Source: Sneathiella marina (GTDB lineage: Bacteria; Pseudomonadota; Alphaproteobacteria; Sneathiellales; Sneathiellaceae). Taken from it: a DNA stretch of 64,000 bases. The DNA lies in NCBI RefSeq assembly GCF_023746535.1, contig NZ_CP098747.1, forward strand, positions 3,461,501-3,525,500, in the 5' to 3' direction. Shown here piece after piece: positions 25,430 to 34,187 of this stretch. The translations under genes were made by a program, and so were the position numbers. The stretch's first letter is position 1; each line of letters begins with the position of its first letter. Under the pieces are notes generated by a model, which was given only the letters and a program-made list of their open reading frames with translations, made no database searches and had not been told where the DNA came from.

Positions 25430-26005
25430 TTATTCAACGACAAGTTTGGTGAGCTGCCAAATTGATCGCGCGTGGTATTTCTCCTGCGCTAATGTCTCAT
25501 CGCTGTCATATGGATAAATAATCCAAAAGGGGCCATACACATCCTCTTCCAGCGCGACACCGTTCAATCGATAGGCGATGATCATATCAAATTTTTCCGC
25601 ATCCGATATTGGTATTTCAACCGTATAGCCATCCACAGCGCTTGCTTTAAGCACAGTTCCCTGAGCATCGACCGATTTTAATATATCCCGAAGCAAAACT
25701 CCCCGGAATACAGTTTTACCGCTTGTCCACGGACTGGTGGTTACGATATCAGTCGGTGTAGATGCCGCCATGTCGCCTGGGCTAAAATAAATTGCACCAT
25801 TTTCAGACTGGATATTCCCTGTAATTGTAAGCTGTAACTCCTCTGTTTCATTCGAAGAGGCCACATGAGCTGTCAACAGTGAAATCGCAAAAACCGCTCC
25901 CACTATTTGTAAATAATATTTAAATGACGGTAATTTCGCTATGTTAGTCAACGATTTATCTCCCGTAAAATGTCGCACCGGCCTGACATGATTCATTTTT
26001 TCCAC
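25430..26005 (-). CDS. Exported protein with oxidoreductase molybdopterin-binding-like fold
   Basis: A 191-residue protein with a hydrophobic signal/anchor (YYLQIVGAVFAISLLTAHVA). The mature domain resembles stand-alone sulphite-oxidase-type (Oxidored_molyb) domains: FSPGDMAASTPTDIVTTSPW, FRGVLLRDILKSV, YTVEIPISDA and YGPFWIIYPYD. The cofactor-ligand cysteine of true sulphite oxidases is absent from what I can see, so it probably binds something other than Moco. In many marine alphaproteobacteria similar genes sit next to signal-transduction kinases, but here the neighbour is the histidine phosphatase (51-base gap). Function unknown. Confidence 0.6.
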   Translation of the reverse strand: MEKMNHVRPVRHFTGDKSLTNIAKLPSFKYYLQIVGAVFAISLLTAHVASSNETEELQLTITGNIQSENGAIYFSPGDMAASTPTDIVTTSPWTSGKTVFRGVLLRDILKSVDAQGTVLKASAVDGYTVEIPISDAEKFDMIIAYRLNGVALEEDVYGPFWIIYPYDSDETLAQEKYHARSIWQLTKLVVE

Positions 26006-26123
26006 TTATACCATAAACACCGCTTCCTTAATGGGCAATTGCTCGACAGCCGAATATTTATGGTGATATGCCATTTTATCGTATAAATACGCTAATTCTT
26101 TTTTGCTTTGGAAGGCGCCGGTA

Positions 26124-27086
26124 ATGAAGCGTACTTTGTTTGTTGCGTCAAATAGATTGGGCGATGCCGTCTTAACCACAGGCGTACTTCACCACCTGCT
26201 TGAGCTGGAACCCGAAGTCCCCATAACAGTTGTTTGCGGCGAAATACCAAAAGATATATTTGAAGCAGTTCCAGGTGTGGAAAGAGTCATAGCGGTTAAA
26301 AAACGCCGTTACAGCATGCACTGGCCCGAAGTTGCCATCGACCTTGGTTTTGTTTACTGGCATCGGATCGTCGATTTTCGTTCCTGCCTGCTCGGCTTTT
26401 TACCAGCAAAGCAACGCAGCATATGGAAAGGCGGCAACAATTCGCTCCACAAGGTCATTGCCAATGCAAACCTTATTGGCCTTGACGGCCCCTTGCCTGC
26501 AAAAATCATCCCGACCGAATTTCAGATTTCTGAAAGTAGAAAATGGCTCGAAGAAGCGGCGGCTCAAGGGAAAATACTCGCAATTGCTCCAACGGCAAAT
26601 TTTTACCAAAAACAATGGCACTACGAAAACTACATTGCCCTCGCAAAAGCTCTGACTAAAGATGGGGGAATACTGAACGGTGCAAAAATCGTAGTACTCG
26701 GCGCCCCTGGCGAGGAAGATCAGGCTCTTCCGGTCGTAAATGCATTTGATGACAGCCAAGTCATTAATCTTATTGGCAAAACAACACCCATGCAAGCCGC
26801 AACAATTCTTTCCCAATGCACCTTATTTGTTGGCAATGATTCAGGCCTCATGCATACGGCAACAGCGGTCAATATTCCAACTGTCGGTCTATTTGGTATC
26901 GGTATGCCGAAAGTATATGGTCCGTGGGGTGAGCGTTCCCTCTGTCTCACAAGCACACCATCAGGTGTCCCGATTACTCGTGAAAACACGGAAGATGATG
27001 TGATTGAATCACTTCCTGTCGAAACCGTTATAAGAGAAACGGAAGCTTTTTATAGACGCCTGTCTAGAAATCTGAGTGACATCTAG
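26124..27086 (+). CDS. Glycosyltransferase family 9 (heptosyltransferase-like)
   Basis: A 320-residue GT-B glycosyltransferase of the ADP-heptose:LPS heptosyltransferase family, acting at the cytoplasmic face of the inner membrane on LPS core or another envelope glycan. Features seen: SNRLGDAVLTTGVLHHLLEL at the N-terminus, LAIAPTANFYQKQWHYENYI at the start of the second domain and the nucleotide-sugar signature FVGNDSGLMHTATAVNIPTVGLFG. MKRTLF at 26124 has GGAAGG upstream and is preferred to an ATG seven codons earlier. Its 3' end overlaps the MsbA-like gene by four bases (CTAG) in convergent orientation. The exact sugar is unknown. Confidence 0.87.
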   Translation: MKRTLFVASNRLGDAVLTTGVLHHLLELEPEVPITVVCGEIPKDIFEAVPGVERVIAVKKRRYSMHWPEVAIDLGFVYWHRIVDFRSCLLGFLPAKQRSIWKGGNNSLHKVIANANLIGLDGPLPAKIIPTEFQISESRKWLEEAAAQGKILAIAPTANFYQKQWHYENYIALAKALTKDGGILNGAKIVVLGAPGEEDQALPVVNAFDDSQVINLIGKTTPMQAATILSQCTLFVGNDSGLMHTATAVNIPTVGLFGIGMPKVYGPWGERSLCLTSTPSGVPITRENTEDDVIESLPVETVIRETEAFYRRLSRNLSDI

Positions 27087-28897
27087 CTCCTAATTTGCGG
27101 AAATGGCGTAACAGAATCGTCAAGCGCAAATTGATTATTGTACAGATCGGCGTAAACACCGCCATGGACCAACAATTCATCATGTGTACCTGTTTCCACG
27201 ACTTCACCCGCAACGATGACATTAATCATGTCAGCATCCAAAATTGTCGACAGTCTATGCGCAATTACCAGCGACGTTCTGCCTTTCATCAATTCCTTCA
27301 GTGCAATCTGGATTTTTCTCTCAGAATCCGTATCCAGCGCAGATGTAGCCTCATCCAAAAGCAAAATCGGAGCATCTTTCAACATTGCTCTGGCGATGGC
27401 AATACGCTGTTTCTGCCCGCCGGACAATCTCACACCATCACTGCCAACTAACGTTTCATAGCCGTCCGGTAAACTTGAAACAAAGTCATGAACGGCAGCT
27501 GACCGCGCGGCCGCTAGTATTTCCTCGTCACTAACTTCGTCCCGGCCATACGCGATATTTGCCTTAATTGACGCATCAAATAGAAAAACATCCTGGCTTA
27601 CCAAAGCAATTTTGTCTCGGACCGATGCCATCGTCACGTCCCGAACATCCTGCCCGTCCAACAATATGCGCCCGTCGTTAACGTTATAAAATCTTGGGAT
27701 GAGATTCAATATTGTCGACTTGCCCCCGCCAGAGGGACCCACCAGAGCAATACGCTTACCGGCATTCAATTGTAGAGAAATATTCTTTAGAACAGGTTCA
27801 TTCTCATTATAAGAAAAACTGACGCCCTCGAATTCAATTTTTCCTTTATGGAATTCCAGCGGGACAGCATCTGGCTTATCAACAACTTTATATACGATGT
27901 CCAACAAATCAAAAATACGGTGTGCAGCAACCATACCATTTTGCATCTGAGGAAATATCTTGGCGACGCTCTTAACTGGCTGATAAGTCAGCATTACCGC
28001 TGTTATAAAAGCAAAGAATGTTCCCGGAGTTGTATGCCCGTCGACAACATTCGAGGCACCATAAAAAATCACGCCTGCAATAATCAGCCCTGAAAGTGTT
28101 TCCACAATGGGGCTGCTGGATGCTTGAATACGAAGCGCTTTGAATTGGTATCTAAAGCGTTCATCAATTACTTCTCTTCCTCGTTGCTCCGCTTCTTTTT
28201 CACGCCCATAAGCCTTAACGACACGGATACCCTGAAAATGCTCGTCTAGAAAAATACTAAAATCTGCGGTCTGTTCCATCACTTTGTGAAACGCTTTTCG
28301 GGAGCGTTTTACCAGCTGTCTGATTGCCAATGCTCCGGGAGGAAGCGCAATGAGAATGACAAGCGCCATACGCCAGTCATAATAAAACAGCGACGCAATC
28401 AAAAAGACCGCCGTCAAGCTATCTTTCGTCAAAGCAACTAACGTTTGCGTCGCTGCTGCTTTGAGTTGATTGGTTTCAAAAACAAAGCGGGAGATTAAAT
28501 TTCCTGTAGGGTTACTATGAAACCAGGCGAGGTCCGCCGATACAATTTTCTTAAAGAGTGCCAACTGAATATCGGAGACAACTCGTGTGCCGACCCAATC
28601 CATCAGTACGGTTTGGCCATATGCCGAAAAACCGCGCAGTGCAAATATGACTGCTACAGCAGCTGTTGTATAGTAAATGTAAATAGGATTCTGTTCGAAG
28701 AACACCTCATCAACTATTGGCTTCATGACGAAAGCAGTTGCCGCTGCAGTTGCAGCACTGACCATCATGAACAACATAGCGAGTATGACCCGTCCTTTGT
28801 ACGGTGCTACATATTCCTTTAGTAACCGGCCATAGATGACGGTCACTGTTGAATTGTCAATTTTCTCACGCGTTGCTTCGGTCACCAGATATTCCAA
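27083..28897 (-). CDS. MsbA-like ABC exporter (fused permease and ATPase)
   Basis: A 604-residue half-transporter that would dimerise. The N-terminal ~330 residues have six hydrophobic helices (VILAMLFMMVSAATAAATAF, IYYTTAAVAVIFALRGFSAY and others). The C-terminal ATPase has Walker A GPSGGGKST, Q-loop VSQDVFLFDASIKANIAYG, signature LSGGQKQRIAIARAM, Walker B ILLLDEATSALD and the switch histidine in VIAHRLSTI. Closest in layout to lipid A flippase MsbA. The convergent neighbour is an LPS-type glycosyltransferase, which suits an envelope-lipid role. Drug or lipid export more broadly cannot be excluded. Confidence 0.88.
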   Translation of the reverse strand: MEYLVTEATREKIDNSTVTVIYGRLLKEYVAPYKGRVILAMLFMMVSAATAAATAFVMKPIVDEVFFEQNPIYIYYTTAAVAVIFALRGFSAYGQTVLMDWVGTRVVSDIQLALFKKIVSADLAWFHSNPTGNLISRFVFETNQLKAAATQTLVALTKDSLTAVFLIASLFYYDWRMALVILIALPPGALAIRQLVKRSRKAFHKVMEQTADFSIFLDEHFQGIRVVKAYGREKEAEQRGREVIDERFRYQFKALRIQASSSPIVETLSGLIIAGVIFYGASNVVDGHTTPGTFFAFITAVMLTYQPVKSVAKIFPQMQNGMVAAHRIFDLLDIVYKVVDKPDAVPLEFHKGKIEFEGVSFSYNENEPVLKNISLQLNAGKRIALVGPSGGGKSTILNLIPRFYNVNDGRILLDGQDVRDVTMASVRDKIALVSQDVFLFDASIKANIAYGRDEVSDEEILAAARSAAVHDFVSSLPDGYETLVGSDGVRLSGGQKQRIAIARAMLKDAPILLLDEATSALDTDSERKIQIALKELMKGRTSLVIAHRLSTILDADMINVIVAGEVVETGTHDELLVHGGVYADLYNNQFALDDSVTPFPQIRS

Positions 28898-29058
28898 TTA
28901 CGGTCACGATATTTTATATAAACACTTTTTTCGCTGTATCTTTGGCGTAGCACGATGAAATTGCGCTGAATAGATTAATCACCTCCCAAAAGTTCTCGTT
29001 CTCGACAATTCTGGCGCAGATACAACAGTTTCCTATATCAAGATTTCGAAATATAAAT

Positions 29059-29077
29059 GCTAATAATAATCATTATC
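29059..29077 (+). promoter_or_regulatory. Fur-box-like site
   Basis: The 19 bases match the classical Fur consensus GATAATGATAATCATTATC at 17 positions; the exact right half AATCATTATC is at 29068-29077. It lies 126-144 bases before the first gene of the imelysin operon and is the main reason to regard that operon as iron-repressed. Which alphaproteobacterial regulator (Fur, Mur or Irr) binds it is not known. Confidence 0.75.
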
Positions 29078-29086
29078 ATTTATAAG

Positions 29087-29103
29087 TTGCAAATGATTTG
29101 CAA
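29087..29103 (+). promoter_or_regulatory. Second perfect palindrome TTGCAAAT-G-ATTTGCAA
   Basis: A perfect 17-base palindrome with a single central base, starting ten bases after the Fur-like site. Its form resembles Fur/Mur-family operators of Alphaproteobacteria more than the E. coli-type box. The two sites together could bind one regulator cooperatively or two different metal sensors. Confidence 0.6.
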
Positions 29104-29202
29104 TAGCGATATCAATTTGCTGATACAAAATCGACTTTCTCTGGTCATCGTTCTGGTCAAATTCCTTGTCGATTAAGTTTTTCACATAAATGAGAGAAGA
29201 AA

Positions 29203-30255
29203 ATGAAACACTTTTTTATTGCCCTGTCGGCAACGGCCGGAATCTGTTCAGCAGTACAGGCCGAGGAACAATCTTATCCACGAATTTCCGGAGAACTTTC
29301 CGTCGAAGTGGAAAATGATTGGACCTATAGTTCCGATGATTCCTCGGCGGAGATAAATGATTTATATCCAACTGTTATATTAGGCACCTCTGTTGAGTTT
29401 ACGGAAAGTTTTTCCCTTAACTTTGAAGCAACTCTGGAACCAGTAGAAGATGCGACCGAAGATCGTGCCTTTGAAGATTTGGGTGGATATCTAAACATTG
29501 TCACTGCCAACTATGAAACAGATCGTTTTTCTGTTTATGGCGGTAAATTCACACCAAACTTTGGTACCGCATGGGACCTGGCTCCCGGTTTATACGGTAC
29601 TGATCTGAACGAAGACTACGAACTCGCGGAAATGATTGGTTTCGGTGGTGGCGTCAATATTGAAGCCGCCGGATTGCACACAATATCAGCAAGTACATTT
29701 TTCCAGGACACCAGTGTCCTTAGTAAATCAATAGGAAAACAGCGTGGACCCTTGCGTAAATCTGATGGTGGTCCGGCGAATACGGAAAGCCTCTCTTCTT
29801 TTGCCGTAGCCCTGGATGGTGAATTCGAAAAAATTGCGGGGTTCAGGTATCACGCAGGATTTTCATCCCTGGCAGCAGGCGACGATGGTGATGACAGGCA
29901 GCTTGGTTACGTCTTTGGCTTGGAATACGCCGTTGATATCGGGGAAGAAATCGCCGTTTCACCACTTGTTGAATACGCTTATTTTGACAATGCAGGAGGC
30001 GTGAAAAACGACACTGCAAAATATTTCACTGCGGGCGTCGCTGTAAACTATGAAAACTGGGTCGCTTCCACAACCTATCAACGCCGTGACACAGAAACTG
30101 CCGGTGTGGATACAGACGATGATGTCATCGATTTAACAGTGGGTTACGTATTCGATATGGGCCTCGGCGTTGCAGCTGCATGGCGGGTCGCTGAGGAAGA
30201 AGATGTTAATTCAAAAGGCCTCGGCGTCCTCGTCTCCTATGCCCTTGATTTTTAA
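29203..30255 (+). CDS. Outer-membrane beta-barrel (porin-like) protein of the imelysin operon
   Basis: A 350-residue exported protein. A short signal peptide (MKHFFIALSATAGICSAVQA) is followed by alternating polar/hydrophobic strands rich in aromatic residues, ending in LVSYALDF; a C-terminal Phe is the typical BAM recognition signal. Motifs such as ISGELSVEVENDW, YGGKFTPNFG and FTAGVAVNYENWVASTTYQR indicate about sixteen strands of a general porin fold. It is very acidic. It is the first gene after the Fur-like boxes and 13 bases upstream of the first imelysin, so it probably brings a ligand (iron or an iron chelate) across the outer membrane. That role is inference. Confidence 0.75.
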   Translation: MKHFFIALSATAGICSAVQAEEQSYPRISGELSVEVENDWTYSSDDSSAEINDLYPTVILGTSVEFTESFSLNFEATLEPVEDATEDRAFEDLGGYLNIVTANYETDRFSVYGGKFTPNFGTAWDLAPGLYGTDLNEDYELAEMIGFGGGVNIEAAGLHTISASTFFQDTSVLSKSIGKQRGPLRKSDGGPANTESLSSFAVALDGEFEKIAGFRYHAGFSSLAAGDDGDDRQLGYVFGLEYAVDIGEEIAVSPLVEYAYFDNAGGVKNDTAKYFTAGVAVNYENWVASTTYQRRDTETAGVDTDDDVIDLTVGYVFDMGLGVAAAWRVAEEEDVNSKGLGVLVSYALDF

Positions 30256-30268
30256 AGGAACCGCAATA

Positions 30269-31558
30269 ATGACTTACAAGAACTATTTTAAAACCCCGAT
30301 TTGCGTGATGGCCGTTTCCAGCGCAATTCTTTGGTCAAGCAGTGTTCAGGCTGACACCGAAATTTCCAAAACCTCGGTTGTAACAACATATTCAGATATT
30401 GCTGAAGCAATATTTGAAGATTCTCTATCTTCAGCCCAGGCTTTATCAGTCGCAGTGCAAACTCTGATACAATCACCATCCAAGGCGTCACTGGACTTAG
30501 CACGCGCCGCTTGGATCGCCGCGCGGGTACCCTATCAGCAAAGCGAAACATATCGTTTTGGCAATGCCATGGTCGATGACTGGGAAGGTCGTGTAAACGC
30601 TTGGCCTCTGGATGAGGGTCTTATTGACTATGTAAGCAATTCCTATGGTGCTGTCTCAGATGAAAACGCTCTATACACAGTCAATGTTATCGCCAATAAA
30701 TCTCTCACGGTAAATGGAAAGACCGTTGATGCTGCCGAAATAACCCCAGATCTATTGTCGACAACACTGCATGAGGCAGAAGGTGTTGAAGCGAATGTCG
30801 CGACAGGATATCACGCTATTGAATTCTTGCTGTGGGGGCAGGACCTAAACGGTACAAATGCTGGCGCCGGCAATCGGCCCTATACTGATTTTGACACACA
30901 GAATTGCACCGGCGGCAATTGTGATCGACGCTCACAATATCTTGCTTCGGCCACCAATCTGCTAATTACAGATCTGAAAGAAATGCTCGCACTTTGGCGA
31001 AAAGACGGCGCTGCCCGTACAGAACTCACGGACAATCTGTCACAAGGTGTCATTACCATTCTTACAGGCATGGGCTCGCTTTCTTATGGTGAATTAGCCG
31101 GTGAGCGCATGAAACTTGGCTTGCTACTCAAGGACCCGGAGGAAGAGCATGATTGTTTTTCCGACAATACGCATAATTCCCACTATTTTGACCAAATTGG
31201 AATCCGGAATGTCTATCTTGGTCACTATCGTCGTACCAACGGTGATATCGTAAGTGGTCCTTCAGTTTCAGATTTGGTTAAAAATACGGATCCAAATCTT
31301 GATGTAGAACTCAGAACCGATTTGGATACGACGGTTGCGGCAATGGCAGCCCTGAAGTCAAGAGCTGAAACTATTGAGGCATATGACCAGATGATTGGTG
31401 AGGATAACCCTACCGGCAACGCTGTTGTGCAAACAGCTATCGATAAACTCGTCGTTCAAACCCGCTCTATTGAACGGGCTGTGAAAGCCCTTGGTTACGA
31501 CAGAATTGAGATCGAAGGATCCGATAGTTTGGACAATGTGAATGCTGTTTTCAAATAA
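30269..31558 (+). CDS. Imelysin-family periplasmic protein (IrpA/M75-like), copy 1
   Basis: A 429-residue exported protein from the ATG at 30269, which has AAAGGA upstream; a frame reaching back into the barrel gene is not used. The signal peptide ends near SSVQADT. The imelysin motif G-x-H-x-x-E is GYHAIEFLLWGQDLNG with H182 and E185, matching the presumed metal site of IrpA and EfeO-like proteins. RAAWIAARVPYQQSETYRFG and GERMKLGLLLKDPEEEHDCF are also family-like. Members are iron-regulated periplasmic or surface proteins thought to bind iron. The 3' end overlaps the di-heme gene by 17 bases. Confidence 0.9.
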   Translation: MTYKNYFKTPICVMAVSSAILWSSSVQADTEISKTSVVTTYSDIAEAIFEDSLSSAQALSVAVQTLIQSPSKASLDLARAAWIAARVPYQQSETYRFGNAMVDDWEGRVNAWPLDEGLIDYVSNSYGAVSDENALYTVNVIANKSLTVNGKTVDAAEITPDLLSTTLHEAEGVEANVATGYHAIEFLLWGQDLNGTNAGAGNRPYTDFDTQNCTGGNCDRRSQYLASATNLLITDLKEMLALWRKDGAARTELTDNLSQGVITILTGMGSLSYGELAGERMKLGLLLKDPEEEHDCFSDNTHNSHYFDQIGIRNVYLGHYRRTNGDIVSGPSVSDLVKNTDPNLDVELRTDLDTTVAAMAALKSRAETIEAYDQMIGEDNPTGNAVVQTAIDKLVVQTRSIERAVKALGYDRIEIEGSDSLDNVNAVFK

Positions 31559-33080
31559 TCAAAAGCAAAAAAGAGCAATTGCTCTTTTAGTCGCAGGCGG
31601 ATTTCTTACTCTCCCATCAATGGTGTTGGGAGAAGAAATCCGCCGTGATGATCTAACCGGTTCAGATCTTTCTCGTGTACGGGAAATCGTCAAACCCACG
31701 GCCAGTTTTGACAAAGCAGAGCGGTTCGAACGCATGTCTGCAGGGGCGGCAACGACAACAATTAATCCATCGAAAGACGCCTTTTCCCAGCATTTAAAAA
31801 ACCTTGATTTCTCTGGCCAGGAACGATTTAAACTAGGGAATGGTTTGTTTCGCAAACTGTGGGTTTCCTCCCCGTCTTCGACACAAGCTTCAGACGGCTT
31901 GGGGCCCCTGTTTAATGCGCGGTCTTGCCAAAGGTGCCATCTAAAAGATGGGCGGGGACATCCTCCCCAACATTCGGCAGATACTGCGACTTCAATGTTC
32001 CTGCGACTTTCCATCCCACCCAGAAATACCGCTGAGAGACAAGCGATACTAAAGGGAGAACTGGACGTTATTACTGAGCCTACCTACGGAAAGCAATTAC
32101 AGGATTTTTCGATTCCTGAACTTGCAGCTGAGGGGAGAATGGTTATCAGTTACGAGGAAATCGAGGCTTTCCTAAATGGAGGAGAACGAGTATCTCTTCG
32201 CAAGCCGTCTTATGATATTGCTGACCTGTCATACGGCCCATTAGCCGATGATGTCATGCTTTCACCTCGTGTTGCGCCTCAAATGATCGGACTGGGATTA
32301 ATAGAAGCAATCCATCCAGCGGATATTATTGAAAATGCGAAAACACAGCAAAGATCAGATGATGCTGTTAAGGGCAAGGTAAGCTGGGTCGGCCCAAAAT
32401 CAGAAGGCAAGCGAGCCATAGGGCGTTTCGGCTGGAAAGCGTCCACGCCAACCGTGCTTCAGCAATCAGCTGGCGCCTTTGAAGGCGATATAGGAATCTC
32501 CAATGACATCGCCCCCCGGCACTCGGGTGATTGTACTGAAAATCAACAAGCCTGTTTAACGCAAGCTACCGGCGTTCAAAAGAGATTGGGGGAGACAGAA
32601 GCCCCCTCTCCTGTTCTTGAACTTGTCACCTTTTATTCAAGAAATCTGGCAGTCCCCGCTCGTCGAAATATTAACAATCCCGAAGTTCTCAAAGGAAAAG
32701 AAATATTTTATAATATCGGATGCGTAACCTGCCACCGGCCGAAATATGTTACGAGCAGGGAAGGAGACCAAGAGGAGTTGAAGTTCCAACTCATTTGGCC
32801 CTACACGGACCTGCTTCTCCATGATATGGGAGCCGGGCTCGCGGACAACCGGCCGGTTGGAACAGCAACAGGCACCCAGTGGCGGACACCACCACTTTGG
32901 GGGATTGGCCTGACAAAGGAAGTCAGCGGCCATACCTATTTTCTTCATGATGGCCGCGCCCGAAATCTAACGGAAGCAATTTTATGGCATGGTGGTGAAG
33001 CAGAAGCTGCGCAACAAGCGTTCGTAAATCTGCCAAAGAATGAAAGACAGAATCTAATCAAGTTTCTGGAATCATTATAG
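31542..33080 (+). CDS. Di-heme DUF1111 (thiol-oxidoreductase-like) cytochrome c
   Basis: A 512-residue periplasmic c-type cytochrome. A signal peptide (IALLVAGGFLTLPSMVLGEE) precedes two CxxCH heme sites: C129-QR-C132-H133 and C394-VT-C397-H398. The C-terminus holds FLHDGRARNLTEAILWHGGEAE, as in di-heme peroxidase/MauG relatives. DUF1111 proteins are conserved beside imelysins. By analogy with EfeUOB, where a heme protein partners an imelysin-like EfeO, it may change the redox state of iron; this is inference. The start lies inside the end of the imelysin gene and the stop directly abuts the next ATG, so translation is probably coupled. Confidence 0.88.
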   Translation: MLFSNNQKQKRAIALLVAGGFLTLPSMVLGEEIRRDDLTGSDLSRVREIVKPTASFDKAERFERMSAGAATTTINPSKDAFSQHLKNLDFSGQERFKLGNGLFRKLWVSSPSSTQASDGLGPLFNARSCQRCHLKDGRGHPPQHSADTATSMFLRLSIPPRNTAERQAILKGELDVITEPTYGKQLQDFSIPELAAEGRMVISYEEIEAFLNGGERVSLRKPSYDIADLSYGPLADDVMLSPRVAPQMIGLGLIEAIHPADIIENAKTQQRSDDAVKGKVSWVGPKSEGKRAIGRFGWKASTPTVLQQSAGAFEGDIGISNDIAPRHSGDCTENQQACLTQATGVQKRLGETEAPSPVLELVTFYSRNLAVPARRNINNPEVLKGKEIFYNIGCVTCHRPKYVTSREGDQEELKFQLIWPYTDLLLHDMGAGLADNRPVGTATGTQWRTPPLWGIGLTKEVSGHTYFLHDGRARNLTEAILWHGGEAEAAQQAFVNLPKNERQNLIKFLESL

Positions 33081-34187
33081 ATGATTATTCGATCTACATT
33101 GGGCGCTTTAGCTACAATCATCGGCTTTTCAGCAGGTTTATCCTCCGTTGCTCATGCCGACGACAATCAAGAAAGGCTGTTTACCGCAACAATTGAGCAT
33201 TTTGTCAATGATTTTGCCATTCCAACTTATTTTGATTTTATGACGAGCACCATCAAGCTTGATCAAGCGGTTGATAATCTATGCGAAAAACCGACGGCTG
33301 CTACGCTTACTTCTGCCAAAGCGGCATTCCGCTCAACTGTGCTTAGCTGGTCAGCCGCAGAAGTAATCCGCTTTGGGCCAATCCGGCAGGAAAATCGACT
33401 GGAAAGAGTTTTTTACTGGCCAGATACCCGCTCACGCGGGCTTAAAAAAGTCCAATCAATATTGGCGGGAGGGAGTATACTTAAGGACACGAAATTGGAA
33501 AGCAAGTCGGTTGCCATTCAAGGGCTACCGGCTTTGGAATATTTGTTATTTGGCGCGAACAGCGAAGGATTGACCGACGCTGGAAGCAGCGCGGCTCGAT
33601 GTAATTTCTCAAAAGCCATCACGAGCAATTTAATGGGTATATCACAAAGCTTGTATACGGAATGGGAGAGCCCAAATGGATACCAAGTTACCCTGACGTC
33701 ACCAAAGACAACAAACGGCGTTTTTCGGTCAAATGGAGAAGTAATTCAGGAAATCCTGAAATCTGCTGCTGAGCTAATTGAACTGGTTTCAAAAGCAAAA
33801 CTGCAATCACCACTTGGCAAATCGATGGAGGAGGTGAAACCGAAGCGCGCTGCATTTTGGCGATCGGAATTGACTCTCGAGAACATCCAGACAAACGTAG
33901 CCTCGGTCGTCAATTTACAAAATCTCGCAGAATTTGCTGAAATGCTACCGGCAAGTGAAAGAGGATACAGCACCAATTTGATTTTCGATGCCAAGCAGAT
34001 AAATGCCGCGCTTAGCAAGCTTATCCAAAGCAAGGTCTCCTGGAATAGTATTACAATAGATGCAAAAATGAGGGAGTTACTGCTTTATATAGTCAGCCCT
34101 CTTCAAGGCATTAAAGATATTTTGTCGATATATTATCCTGAGATTTTGGGATTGCAACTGGGGTTTAATTCTCTCGATGGTGATTAA
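33081..34187 (+). CDS. Imelysin-family periplasmic protein, copy 2
   Basis: A 368-residue exported protein whose ATG directly follows the TAG of the di-heme gene. The signal peptide ends near SSVAHADDN. It shares the imelysin architecture with copy 1 (TLTSAKAAFRSTVLSWSAAE; VIRFGPIRQENRLERVFYWPD). The motif region reads IQGLPALEYLLFG: the glutamate remains but the histidine of GxHxxE is replaced by a proline-containing sequence. It therefore belongs to the second, variant imelysin type usually found in these operons and may have another ligand or act as a structural partner. Overlaps the DUF1513 gene by 11 bases. Confidence 0.85.
   Translation: MIIRSTLGALATIIGFSAGLSSVAHADDNQERLFTATIEHFVNDFAIPTYFDFMTSTIKLDQAVDNLCEKPTAATLTSAKAAFRSTVLSWSAAEVIRFGPIRQENRLERVFYWPDTRSRGLKKVQSILAGGSILKDTKLESKSVAIQGLPALEYLLFGANSEGLTDAGSSAARCNFSKAITSNLMGISQSLYTEWESPNGYQVTLTSPKTTNGVFRSNGEVIQEILKSAAELIELVSKAKLQSPLGKSMEEVKPKRAAFWRSELTLENIQTNVASVVNLQNLAEFAEMLPASERGYSTNLIFDAKQINAALSKLIQSKVSWNSITIDAKMRELLLYIVSPLQGIKDILSIYYPEILGLQLGFNSLDGD

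Larger units (their letters stand above)
28898..29202. other. 305-base divergent control region between the exporter and the iron operon
   Basis: No gene seen. The left part should hold the MsbA-like promoter (minus strand). The right half carries the two metal-regulator palindromes described separately and, on the plus strand, an AT-rich stretch before the barrel-protein start at 29203, which is preceded by GAGAGAAG as ribosome-binding site. Confidence 0.6.
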
